A stretch of DNA of 64,000 nucleotides from positions 124,001 to 188,000 of the forward strand of contig CAJZBQ010000010.1 of assembly GCA_914767885.1 (NCBI GenBank). Direction: 5' to 3'. Made by a program: the position numbers and the translations under genes. The notes below the pieces were generated by a model. The model was given only the letters and a program-made list of their open reading frames with translations, did not search any database and was not told where the DNA came from. This document shows positions 9,028-19,894 of this stretch, piece by piece. The stretch comes from Blepharisma stoltei. Taxonomy: Eukaryota; Ciliophora; Heterotrichea; Heterotrichida; Blepharismidae. Every line of letters starts with the position of its first letter. The first letter of the stretch is position 1.

Positions 9028-12000
9028 ATGCAAAAGAAGTGACTTCTATTGTTGATGTTAACATCTATCAGTCTCTCTCTCAGAACTAGAAACGACCAAC
9101 CCTCAATTAACGCAATTGATATAGCTCAAAATACAGCATTTACTCAAATGGAGCAAAGCACGACAAGCACAGGGGGATCATCTGATAGCAATGCACCTAT
9201 AGAAATTGAAAGTTCAAGTACTTCAACGACAATTACTCATAGTACTAAACCAGATTGGCCTGTAGAAGTAGAAGTTGAGGTAAGCGGAGGCGTACAAGAA
9301 GATAACGATCGTTATGTATCTCTTACCATCACTGTAGAAGTTGATGTTGATGGGCCTGGAAATGATTCCGAAGAGCCTGAAGATACAACTGAGCAAGAGG
9401 AAGCTGCTGCAGAGACCTCAACTGAAGAAACCGAGCAGGATCAGGAAGTAGAGGAAGAAGAAGAATATGTAGAAGAAGCTGCTGAAGAAGCTGAAGAAGA
9501 GGCCGAAGAGGTTGAAGAAGAAGCTGAAGAAGAGGCCGAAGAGGCTGAAGAAGAAGCAGAAGAAGAGGCAGAAGAGGCAGAAGAAGAAGCAGAAGAAGCA
9601 GAGGAAGAAGCAGAAGAGGCAGAAGAAGAAGCAGAAGAAGAAGCAGAAGAGGCAGAAGAAGAAGCAGAAGAAGAAGTAGAGACTGTTGCTGAAGAAGAAA
9701 GTACTGATGAAGAAGAGGAAATTAACTGCCCTGACAGTGATGTTGCCGTTACTGCCTGGAAAGATATGACCTCAAAACATATCAGAGTTTACAGATCTGC
9801 TGATGGACAAGTTACTGAAGAATGCAACGATGACGCCTATTGGTATACTGGCTCTTTCAGTGTTGAAGGTCAAACAGTATCTGCCACATCTTGGGAAGGA
9901 GGCTCCATCAGAGTTTATATAGGAAATGAAGGCTACCTCTCTGAGTGGTGTTGGGATGGCAACGGATGGTATGAAGGTGACTTCATAGCTGAAGGCTGCA
10001 TAACAGACGTTTACAGTGAAAAAAATCTTGGAAGAGTTATTATAAAGGTCTATGTTTTAGACTTAGAAGGAAAATTATCTGAATACACTTGGGATGATGG
10101 ATGGTCTGAGACCTTTGATTTTTCTAAGGATCGACCTCAGAGACTTCAATTAGACCCTCCTCCTCTTCCTTCAACATCTGAATCAGCAAGTGGCTCAGGT
10201 GAAGACTGCCGTGAAAATGATGTTGCCGTTACCTACTGGAATGGTCTTTTAGGAGAAGACCATATCAGAGTTTATAAATCTGATAATGGAAAAGTCGTCG
10301 AAGAATGCTTTGATGGACTTGGCTGGTATGAAGGATCGTTTAATTTCGATGGACAAACTGTGTCTGCCACATCTTGGGAAGGACACATCAGAGTTTTTGT
10401 TGGATTTAAAGGATTGATCTCTGAATATCAATTCGATGGACTAGGATGGCATGAAACTGACTTCGAAGCTGAGGGTTGCGTGTCTGATGTATTCAGTCAT
10501 GAATTCTTAGGCAGATATATGATGAAACTCTATGTGATTAACTTACTTCTAATTGTGAGTGGGAAGAATATTTGAAAAATCCCTATTTTTCTTGCAAAAT
10601 CCCACAGTATTTAATATAAAAACTTTATTGAAATTTAAACAGCTTCTTAAAATATTTACTTTATAAATTAAATAACTTTTTTTCTTTTCAACTTTCAAAT
10701 TGGGATTTTTTTAATAATAAAAAATTTAAAAAACAAAACATTAAGCCCTCCTTAAAGAACAAAAAAATTTTCACATTTCGGAAGCTGAGTTAGAAGGAAA
10801 GCTAATTGAATATACTTGGGATAGAGATTGGGAAGTAACTACTGAATTTGATGAAGACGAAGAAGTCGAAGTTACCTCAACTGAGGCGACAGATAGTGAA
10901 GAGAGCTCAGATTCTGATGAAAGCAGCGACATCGATATTAGCATTAAGTTAGCTTATCGAGAAGTTTCCATAGTACCGGCTATGTGCATCTCCACTTGCT
11001 TAGTTGAACCGTCTACAGCCGCTCCATCAGGGGTTAACTCTTCTTCGCCTGACGCTCACTTCTAACAGACTATGAAGTGGACTGGGTAACTGTGCCGTAT
11101 GCCAGACGAGGCTTCCTTCACAAAATTCAAAAAAATGAAATTACTGGCTGGCTGTCAGCAAAATTAAAAACTTGTAAGCCTAGAATGCTCGCTGAGCTTC
11201 CCCCACTTTCCCTTGGGTTTAAATTCAACTCTGAAAGTAAATTAGGCTAGGCCCTTAGTGAATTAGGATTGCTTAGAGAAATTGCTGTCCATTCCTGGAC
11301 TGGTAAAACCTTACAAGTATAATTAAAATATGTGCTCGAAGCTGCGTTCCGGAGACCATGCCCAGGCTGAGATACCATATTTTAATTATGATAAAAGTAG
11401 CGAAACTGATGAAAGCTCTGAAACAGAGACAGAAGAAACTTCTGAAACTACATCAGTATCTGAAGAAACCACAACAACTACAGTCACTACAACTACTACA
11501 ACCACCACTGAAAGTGAGTCCACAACCGAAGAAACTGATGAGGACACTTCTGATGAAACTTCTGAAGCTGCCCCACAGGAAGCCCAAACAGAAGAAACTG
11601 ATGAAGACGCTTCTGATGAAACTTCTGAAGCTGCCCCACAGGAAGCCCAAACAGAAGAAACTGATGAAGACGCTTCTGATGAAACTTCTGAAGCTGCCCC
11701 ACAGGAAGCTCAAACATCAGAAACAATCAGTGAGTCAGAAACCACCAGTGAATCAGAAAGCTCAACTGAAGACTCTCAAGAAGCAACCCCAGAGACTTCC
11801 ACAACTGAAGAATCTGAAGAAGCATCAGAAAGTTCATCTGAAAGTGACTCGACAACTACTGATACCGAAGTCACAACAACAGAAACTACCACAACTGAAA
11901 GCGAAACCACTAGTAGTGATAGCGACGAATCTGAAAGTGACGATTCCTCAGTATGCGCCACAATTTCTATGTCTGCAACAGCTTGGGAAACTCCTTTGCA

Positions 12001-12364
12001 GAGACATATAAGAGTCTATCAAGTTATAGACGGAGAAATCATTGAAAAATGCAAAGACGGAAGCCCTGAATGGTACATAGGAGATTTTTCAGCTGAAGGA
12101 AATACAGTCTCTGCAACTTCTTGGGATGGAGGAATAAGGGTTTATGTGGGATCTGAAGGGAATATCATAGAGCATGTTTGGAATGGATTTGAGTGGACTA
12201 TAGGAGCTTTTACTGCTAGAGGCTGTCTTACTGATGCAGTCAGTTGGACAGAACCACTCGGTCCTATAATTAAAGTTTACGTCGCGGACTCTGAAGGAAG
12301 ATTAACAGAATATACAGGAAATGGGCTTGGACATTGGAATGCGAATGTTGTCTCAACAGATTAA
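9028..12364 (+). CDS. Secreted three-module fucose-lectin-like protein with acidic linkers, split by two IESs
   Basis: About 877 residues once the IESs at 10543-10789 and 10936-11391 are removed; both junctions are in frame. The start at 9028 uses a TGA-coded Trp in MQKKWLLLLML, which gives a signal peptide. Next comes a Glu/Ala-rich run (EEAEEEAEEA repeats, about residues 120-230). Two lectin-like modules follow (HIRVYRSADG ... GWYEGDF; HIRVYKSDNG ... GLGWYEGSF). A Ser/Thr/Glu-rich linker with a Thr run and three 27-residue repeats (TEETDEDASDETSEAAPQEA) precedes a third module. The blades match AAL-type fucose lectins. It is probably extracellular or stored in secretory granules. It belongs with the small lectin gene just upstream. 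Confidence 0.78.
10543..10789 (+). mobile_element. MITE-type IES inside the lectin gene
   Basis: TTA pointer at 10543-10545 and 10790-10792. The left arm (GTGAGTGGGAAGAATATTTG) and right arm (CCCTCCTTAAAGAAC ... GCTGAGTTA) follow the MITE family. Excision joins YVIN-LEGKLIEYTW, an intact lectin blade. Confidence 0.8.
10936..11391 (-). mobile_element. 456-bp IES containing a reverse retroposon fragment
   Basis: GATA at both ends (10934-10937, 11390-11393) allows an in-frame join (DID-KSSETDESS). The interior, read on the minus strand, matches the first part of the retroposon at 55982-56823. Shared stretches are GAGCACATATTTTAATTATA, AATGGACAGCAAT and CATTTTTTTGAATTTT-like. So a retroposon-derived segment is being carried as, or within, an IES. 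Confidence 0.6.
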
Positions 12365-12462
12365 ATTAATTTATTATACATCTTTAATGTATCAATAGTG
12401 CCATATAATTAAGAAACCCTATTAAAAGCTTTTTGAGTATAATAACGCATTATAAATTGCAA

Positions 12463-15400
12463 ATGAAAGGAATCAATTGTTTTTATTCTATAGGAAAGCA
12501 AATTTCAGGGAATAATTTAACTGGGCTAAAGGTAGCTGAAACATTGTATAGCCTTTCAAAGTGCAAAGACAGCGACTCATTTTTCTATAAAGACGAAGAA
12601 TGATTTAAGTCGCTATTTTCTTACACAAAATCTGCAATTCGAAGAATAGATGCTAACCACCTTGCAGCAATTACATACTACTCGGCCTTGATAAAATACT
12701 TTGAAGCTGATTTATGATATGTTTTAGAAATGCAGATCGCAAGAACTGATATCACATCACTAATGAATCCAATTGGACTAATTAGAACTTCTCAAGGTTT
12801 TGCATTAGTCCCTGAAAGTTTGCCAATTTCCCACCAAGAAGTATTTCAGCATATAGAAGCCCAGTTTGTAGACAGAATTGACGCATATTTCAAGAAAACA
12901 GAAAAACATGCACTTATTCCTGTAGAAGAACTTGGGAATTTGATAGAGACTTTTGCAAGTATGAATGAAGGGAATAAAAATTTTTATTCACATGTAGAGA
13001 GATTAGCTGATGAATTAATGATGAAAAATCGATGAAATCTGGAAGATTATAGCAAAATCTTATGGGGATATAGTTTTTTCTCTAGAATAGCGCGATAAGG
13101 CGCTGTGATAGGCTGGACTGGAGGAGTTCATCATATGAAGAACAGCGTTTCAGATTTTTATGAGTAAGGAACTAGTGAGACTGAGGCTTTGGCCTTAATT
13201 CAGTCTTCAGAGCTTGAGGAATTTCTATTTGTTTATTACATAATTGACACGCTATTTTTGGAGACATTTTAGGGACGGCAAAAATATGGCAAGGCGTGGC
13301 AAAAAAAAAGCAAAGCCAGTAAAAAAAAGCAAAAGCAGGCAAAAAAAAACGGCAAAGCAGGGCAAAATTTTTGCAATATTTGCAAAAACACCCGAAAAAA
13401 GCGCAAATAATTTATAAAAAAGGCAAAGCAAAGCAAAATGTTGCAAAAAATGAAAAATTTAGCAAAGCTTAGAAAATTTGACAGTGAAAATTTAATAATT
13501 TATAGGAAGTATACAACAATGTTAAATTATTTAAACAACATATAATATAGAATAAATAGAAGTCAACTTCGTGATATAAATGCTAGAGTCTAATACAAAA
13601 TATCTTTTAAAGAATTTTACAAAAACATAACTTAAAAATTTTAAAAATTTGGAAAATTTAAATTTGGCAAAATTTTAATTGAGATCCAGACAAAGTATAT
13701 ATATAATATATGCTCACAATATAAATATAAAATATTTTGGTATTTCATCCGCTCTAAAACTCCAGTAAAAAATTTTTATTATCATTGTATAATTATTTTG
13801 TGATTCGATAATAAAAGAGACATAAACTTAGTGAAGAAAATAAAATATATAATAAATTAATACAAAGAACGCTATATTGCCTACTTAAATCTATCAGAAC
13901 ATATACTAAAATGTATATAGTTATAAAGAGCAATAATTACAAAATTGTGCTTTTAAAAACTAAATTTTTAAAATCGCAGCCCAAAAATTGTCAAAAAGTC
14001 TTCAACGTAAAGATTTAAATCATATTCAGTCTAATAAACAATTTGAAAGCAGAAAAACTTTATTTCTCATATAAAATTATAACAAAACTAAAAATTAAAA
14101 AATGACATAAAAATGACATAAAAAAATTAAATAATGTAAAAAACACAAAACTAGTTAAATTTATAGCAAAAAAACAAAGCAAACACAATTTTTATTAAAT
14201 GGAAAAATACCCCATTACCAAAAAAATCAAAAAATTTCATAAAATCTTGAGGAGAGTAAGTAAAATGAATAAATTTAAAAATTCATAATAAAACTCATCC
14301 ATTTATCATATTTTAGCGCCACAATACGGCCAATACTAATGTAAAAATACTATAATCCGTTGATAAAAATTTTTATGGACGTTATACGCGCCATTTTCAT
14401 ATGAAATTTCTAATTATGAATTTCCCGCACTTAAATCAGGGTTTTAAACACATATTTGGTTTTTACATTCCAAATTCAAAATGACTTACATATGCATGAT
14501 AAGAAATTATTGCAATACATAATACTATAAAAATACTACCTTAATTTTATAAATATATAATAAATGATGATAATAAATATATGGAAAGTGAAGAATTAGA
14601 AGAAATTAAATTGAAATTTAAACAGAAGATTCATCAAGATGTTCACCTGTAGCAACTTACTCAAGTTATGAAGATGAAGCGTCTGAAGATAAAATTTCTA
14701 ATTGAAATAAACGAATTCAATAGAAAAGATAATAGGCCTTCATCACCCATATCCAAATCTTCTTGATCGACTTAAATTACACTATTGAAATTTATTTAGG
14801 GGCCATTTTGGTCGAAAGAATTTATTATTGAAATAGTTAAGGAGTCGAACGCTTATGTAAAAGTTATGACAAAAGCATTAAAAAAATAATATTGTGTCAA
14901 TGCTGCTCAAGAGCTTGAAAAATGGATTGGGATACAATTATGATGGGTCTAATAAAAAGCTCCCAAGCAAACAGATTATTGATTTACAGTCCCTCTTTAC
15001 CAAAATCAGGCAATATCTGAAGCCATGACATCTAGAAATTCCAACCATAATTCGTATGCTACATTTATCTTCTCCATAAGACTTAAAATAAATAGATTAT
15101 CCAAGCTAGAAAAAATATATTTGCGATTGTGAAAGATGCAACAGCAACTATTCTATTGGTATATAAAATTCAAAGGAAGACACCAAGTAGTGCAATATAT
15201 GACAGCTAAACTAATAAAATGAGGTTTTAAAGTCTTTGTATTCTGCGATTCTGCCACTGGATATATATGAAATTTTGATATTTATTGCTGAAAACTACAA
15301 ATAATAAGCATTCTGAAATAAGAGTTGTGCATAAATTAATTGAAAATCTCCCGAAATCCACATAGATTACTTATTTAATGAGCGCTGGTGTTAAAGCATT

Positions 15401-17981
15401 GAACTATTCACTTCTCTTTCCAGCCTTGGCTTTTTTGTAACTAATTCAATTAAAGGACTTCCAAAAGCTCATATTAGTAGAAAATTGAAGAGTGCAGGTT
15501 TTTTTGAGAATCACTTAGAGAAATGAATTCAAAGTTGATATGCAGTTATTTTAGGGGAACTTCTTAATCTGTAAGCAAACGAAGGAGCAAGATCGAATAA
15601 TGCCATTGCTATCGCAAGAAGTCACTTCATTCATAAAAAAAATCGGCCAAACAATGTGTTAAACTTATTTTATCTTACTAGCTCTCCTCAAGATTTTATG
15701 AAATTTGTTGTAAAGCATGGAAGTATTTTTGGTAGTGGGATATTTTTCCATTTAATAAAAATTGTGTTTGCTTTGTTTTTTGCTATAAATTTAACTAGTT
15801 TTGGTGTTTTTTTACACTATTTAATTTTTTTATGTCATTTTTATGTCATTTTTTTAATTTTTAGTTTTGTTATAATTTTATATGAGAAATAAAGTGTTCC
15901 TGCTTTCAAATTGTTTATTAGACTGAATATGATTTAAATCTTTACGTTGAAGACTTTTTGACATATTGTGGGCTGCGATTTTAAAAATTTAGTTTTTAAA
16001 AGCACAATTTTGTAATTATTGCTCTTTATAACTATATACATTTTAGTATATGTTCTGATAGATTTAAGTAGGCAATATAGCGTTCTTTGTATTAATTTAT
16101 TATATATTTTTATTTTCTTCACTAAGTTTATGTCTCTTTTATTATCGAATCACAAAATAATTATACAATGATAATAAAATTTTTTACTGGAGTTTTATAG
16201 TAGATGAAATACCAAAATATTTTATATTTATGTTTGTGAGCATATATTATGTATATACTTTGTCTGGATCTCAATTTAAAATTTTGCCAAATTTTTAAAA
16301 TTTTTAAGTTATGTTTTTGTAAAATTCTTTAAAAGATATTTGTATTAGACTCTAGCATTTATATCACGAAGTTGACTTCTATTTATTCTATATCATATGT
16401 TGTTCAAATAATTTAACATTGTTGTATACTTCCTATAAATTATTAAATTTCACTGTCAAATTTTCTAAGCGTGATTTTGCCATTTTTCGCAACTTTTTGC
16501 CATTTTGCAAAAAATTTTGTATGCTTTGCTAAATTTTTCATTTTTTTGCAACATTTTGCTTTGCTTTGCCTTTTTTATAAATTATTTGCGCTTTTTTCGG
16601 GTGTTTTTTGCAAATCTTGCAAAAATTTTGCCTGCTTTGCCGTTTTTTTTGCCTGCTTTTGCTTTTTTTTACTGGCTTTGCTTTTTTTTGCCACGCCTTG
16701 CCATATTTTTGCCGTCCCTAAAATGTCTCCGCTATTTTTGCTCCTTATTCTTGTTTTATTATTTTTGCTCCTTATTCTTATTCTTTATTTTTGCTCCTTT
16801 ATCTTGCTCGTTATTCTTGCTCATTATTCTTGCTCATTATTCTTACTCCTTATTTATGCTCCTTAATATTGATCCTTATGGCTGCTCCTTATTCTTGCTC
16901 CTTATATTGCTCTGTATTTTTGTCCAATTTTGCTCTTTACTCTTGCTTCTTATTTTTTGCTCCTTATTTTTGCTCTTTGTTCTTGCTCCTTATGCTTGCA
17001 TCTATTCTTGTTTCTTATTTTTTCTTCTTGCTCCTTATTCTTGCACCTTTATTTTTTTATGTATGTTTTTTATTGCTGCTCCTTATTTATTCCTTAGGTG
17101 TCGCAGTGGGAGGAGCTTTATTTTTATTTCTTTTTTGGTATGGGGTCAGATTCCATATACACCATTTTTAGGGCATTTTTTAGGCTAAAAGAAATAGGCA
17201 ATAGGGAGATAATTCTAATAGGCTTTGTTTGATCCAAAAATAAAATGAAATGAGGCCTATTTTGGATACTGATGGCTATATCAAACAATAGGTTCAATAA
17301 GTCTCAAAAAGTTATGATGCTTTGACCCGACTTGGACAGTAGGTTGATGATAAAACGATCTTTATTCAAATATAGTTTTCGTGTTGTGAGTAGCTTTAGC
17401 TTAGCTAGATTTTGGGCTTTAATTCGAATTTCCCCGCACCTGTTTTCGACCCCTTTTGCTAAGGCGAAAATCAATAGGGCAATAAGAAGGAACTCTTAGT
17501 TTATATATCAGATTTTTCCTATGCATCTATCAATTATTAAGAAGCAACTTATACAACATTTGCAATCTTAATTTAAGTTGTCTAATTCTTTACAATTCTA
17601 ATTATCCAAATAATCAGGAATAAAGCGCTTCTTTATTTCAGGTGCTGGCCAGAATTGGCTCATCAGAACTATTTTTAAAAGACAAAAAATATAAAATTAA
17701 AACTTTGCAAGAAATCAAAGTTCCACAATCCCCAAGTATCTCAATCCCAATAGTTGCCTCTCCAATTTCTCATATGACTAAACTCCTCATTCCAGTCTAG
17801 GGCAGCTTCTTATCGCGCTATTCTAGAGAAATGCCTATATGTAATGATGAATGCCAATTTAAGTAAGAGAATAAGAAAAGTGGCTGAGAAAATAGATGAA
17901 AGTGATTTGCAAAATTTGCCTTTTCAGGCTAGGAACAAACTGAAATGGGCGCTAGGGCAAATTAATGTAAAAAATAAATAA
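12463..17981 (+). CDS. Helical hypothetical protein split by a 4.8-kb transposon IES
   Basis: Exon parts 12463-13068 and 17838-17981 join in frame at TA/TAT to give about 249 residues. The alternative join gives YILEKCLYV instead. TGA codes Trp at several points (DEEWFKSLF, ADLWYVLE, KNRWNLEDY). The sequence is all-helical with spaced motifs such as NLEDYSKILWGY and KIDESDLQNLPFQARNKLKWAL. This resembles the helical repeats of protist mitochondrial RNA-binding (FASTK/HPR-like) proteins; that assignment is a guess. The element between the exons makes the germline copy unreadable. Confidence 0.6.
13260..16730. mobile_element. Inner element: about 1-kb terminal inverted repeats, 9-bp target duplication
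   Basis: The ends read GGAGACATTTTAGGGACGG and its complement. GCTATTTTT flanks both sides (13251-13259, 16731-16739). The inverted repeats run roughly 13260-14280 and 15655-16730, AT-rich with GGCAAA-type runs, and differ by small indels. The centre carries a decayed piggyBac-like transposase. A 9-bp duplication is unusual for piggyBac (TTAA) and more like Mutator elements. Confidence 0.7.
14581..15690 (+). pseudogene. Decayed piggyBac-type transposase
   Basis: Broken by many frameshifts and TAA/TAG stops, but recognisable pieces remain in order. The first is an N-terminal FWSKEFIIEIVKESNAYV near 14800. The core GFKVFVFCDSATGYIWNFDI near 15225-15290 matches the piggyBac DDE region, in which D sits before the TGY motif and an F.IY.GK follows. 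KGLPKAHISRKLKS near 15450 comes last. TGA must be read as Trp. It is non-functional as written. It is related to the family from which ciliate IES excisases were domesticated. Confidence 0.75.
16735..17095. repeat. Degenerate minisatellite, about 12-13 bp unit
   Basis: Many imperfect copies of TTCTTGCTCCTTA follow the right end of the inner element. Leu/Phe/Ser-rich frames over it are artefacts of the repeat. Confidence 0.75.
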
Positions 17982-18000
17982 TCGATTATTTAAATACACT

Positions 18001-19698
18001 TTAATTTTGATTTTCTTGATTTTCTTGTTTTTCGAGTTTTATACTAAAATCGTTCGCTGCCACAGAGAAATAGTCATCAACAATCCTTTTAGGAGACATA
18101 TCAGGCGATACAGTCCCTCTTCTATTTCCAACTAGCCTTCTTCTTATCAATCTCGACATATCTCTAATAGCTGCCGTTTTATTTTCGATTTGTCTTTGAA
18201 CCCCAATACTACTTGAAGCTTCCAGCAGTCTCGATTCATTTATAACGCTTTTTAATTTCCCTTCAATATCATACAAATCTACAAGTGCAATATCAGCCAA
18301 GTTCATTATAATATCATTATCTGTCTCACCGACTTCTCTTGATTTTTTCACAAGAACTTTCATATGATGCAGGCTTGCTTTCATCTCTTTATACAGGCTG
18401 AATTTTCTATTATATTTGGAGTCTCCCAAAGCTGCTTGGTCATTTGGGACTTCTACTCCTTTATAAACGACTCTTGGATTTGGCTTGATCGGGGAAACAC
18501 AAGAGCCTCCTCATTTAATATGAAGCATATATAAAGTAAATGCTTTTCTAATAGCGAGAGCTGCAGCTTTTTTTACATCTTCAGCAATCTCTTTTCTTGT
18601 TATCCATGCATATGCTAAATGCTGCTCTTTCGAATGCTCCAACTCTTTCCTTAAGCTTACAACAAGCATTCCTAAATACACGTTTCCTATGATACAAGCA
18701 ATGACAGCGATACATCTTCCAGGATGGGTTACGGGGAAAATGTCTCCATAACCGACTGTTGTGGTTGTTACAAAAACCAGCCAGAGGTTGTCAGCTAAGG
18801 TTACAAGGCGGCTCTCCACGTCTGGAGTGTTCGAATAAATTCTGTTATTTCTTTCAGCCAGTCTCATTAATAATGCCCAGTAAAGAGAAATAATAATAAA
18901 TACAAGTGCAATACCAAAATGAGAGGCATCTTGCATAAAGCATTTTAGCGCAAATAGCGAAGAGGCTTGTTCTCCGTTCATTTCGCAGACTCTTTCAGCT
19001 TTAGGTTTTGTGTAGAAACTATAGTGTCCAAAAAGTCTTATGCACAAATACATTCTGAGGAGGATAATGAAGGCGAAAACAGAGTTCCAAGAATAGGTCA
19101 TATCGTAACCCATCATTGAGACTGTGAATGATCTATCATATCCAGGAGGAGAAAACCATATATTAATCATCATTTCAATTATCATGGGTTTGGCTAGGGA
19201 TGATGATAGCAGTGTAGTATATATGGATTCTTCAAAGGTCACTATCTTTATCGTTAAGACATTATAGTATCGCCTGGCAATTCACATGACGCTGAATAAT
19301 GCCATGGCCATCTCCATAACTCTTAAATACGTGCACAAGTAAGTACTTTTATTTCCATTTGCAAAAAAAATTTCGTTCTCCATATATGAGATCATAATTA
19401 TCGCGACCCCTATGAGTGCTAGAATCGTATCATCAAATTTCAGTTCTTTTTTGGCCAAATTCAAGAGATCTCTATTTATGTTGCTGACTTGAAATGATTT
19501 AGGGTCGATTTCCTTATGTTTTGGATTTTTAGTGGTATTTGGAGTTTCTCTTCGTCTAGATATCATTATATTAGGAATTGATGGAAGTTCTGTAAACAGA
19601 GTTTCTTGATTGCTTGATGACCGTCTAGTTCGGTCATAATTTAAGGAAACTCCTACTTTTTTCGATCGTCTTTTCGGCCGGAGTTCTGTAATTTCCAT
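18001..19698 (-). CDS. Small-conductance Ca2+-activated (SK-type) potassium channel
   Basis: 565 residues when two TGA are read as Trp. Six transmembrane segments are visible (about 100-400). The pore has the K+ filter TTVGYGD followed by S6 (IAVIACIIGNVYLGMLVVS). Directly after S6 lies a basic calmodulin-binding-like stretch (AYAWITRKEIAEDVKKAAALAIRKAF), as in SK channels, which lack a charged S4. The C-terminus is coiled-coil-like. It would open on Ca2+ entry and shape membrane potential and ciliary behaviour. No IES is seen. The stop is TAA. Confidence 0.88.
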
Positions 19699-19894
19699 AT
19701 TAAAAGTTGTTGAAATTTAAACTTTATTAAAATGTCATCAATTATCTTATAAACTCTTATTTCTTATCATTTTTTATATAATATCAAACTAATTATTATA
19801 AAACGTCTCATATTTTGATTATTTCAATCATTTTTTAATTAATTTTCGAGTCCTAAATGAAAATGCCATATGCGATTATTATACAAAAAATTAG

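Larger units (their letters stand above)
13069..17837. mobile_element. Nested 4.8-kb transposon IES
   Basis: The outer ends share an inverted repeat of about 60 bp (TAGAATAGCGCGATAAG near 13084 and its complement near 17815; also GGAGGAGTTCATCATATGA versus its complement near 17770). Inside lies a second element (13260-16730) with about 1-kb inverted repeats. The whole block interrupts one gene and is flanked by TA. It is therefore both a composite transposon and, by position, an IES. Confidence 0.72.

Noticed and set aside
15656-15892. 78-codon hydrophobic ORF on the plus strand
   Set aside because: It lies in the inverted repeat of the transposon; the mirrored sequence on the left is not open, so it is not conserved as protein.
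13260-16730. CRISPR-like or palindromic assembly artefact
   Set aside because: The arms differ by many substitutions and indels and flank a transposase relic with a target duplication, which fits a transposon rather than a folded assembly error.
16471-17188. Leu/Phe/Ser-rich plus-strand ORFs
   Set aside because: They are translations of the inverted repeat and the TTCTTGCTCCTTA minisatellite, not genes.
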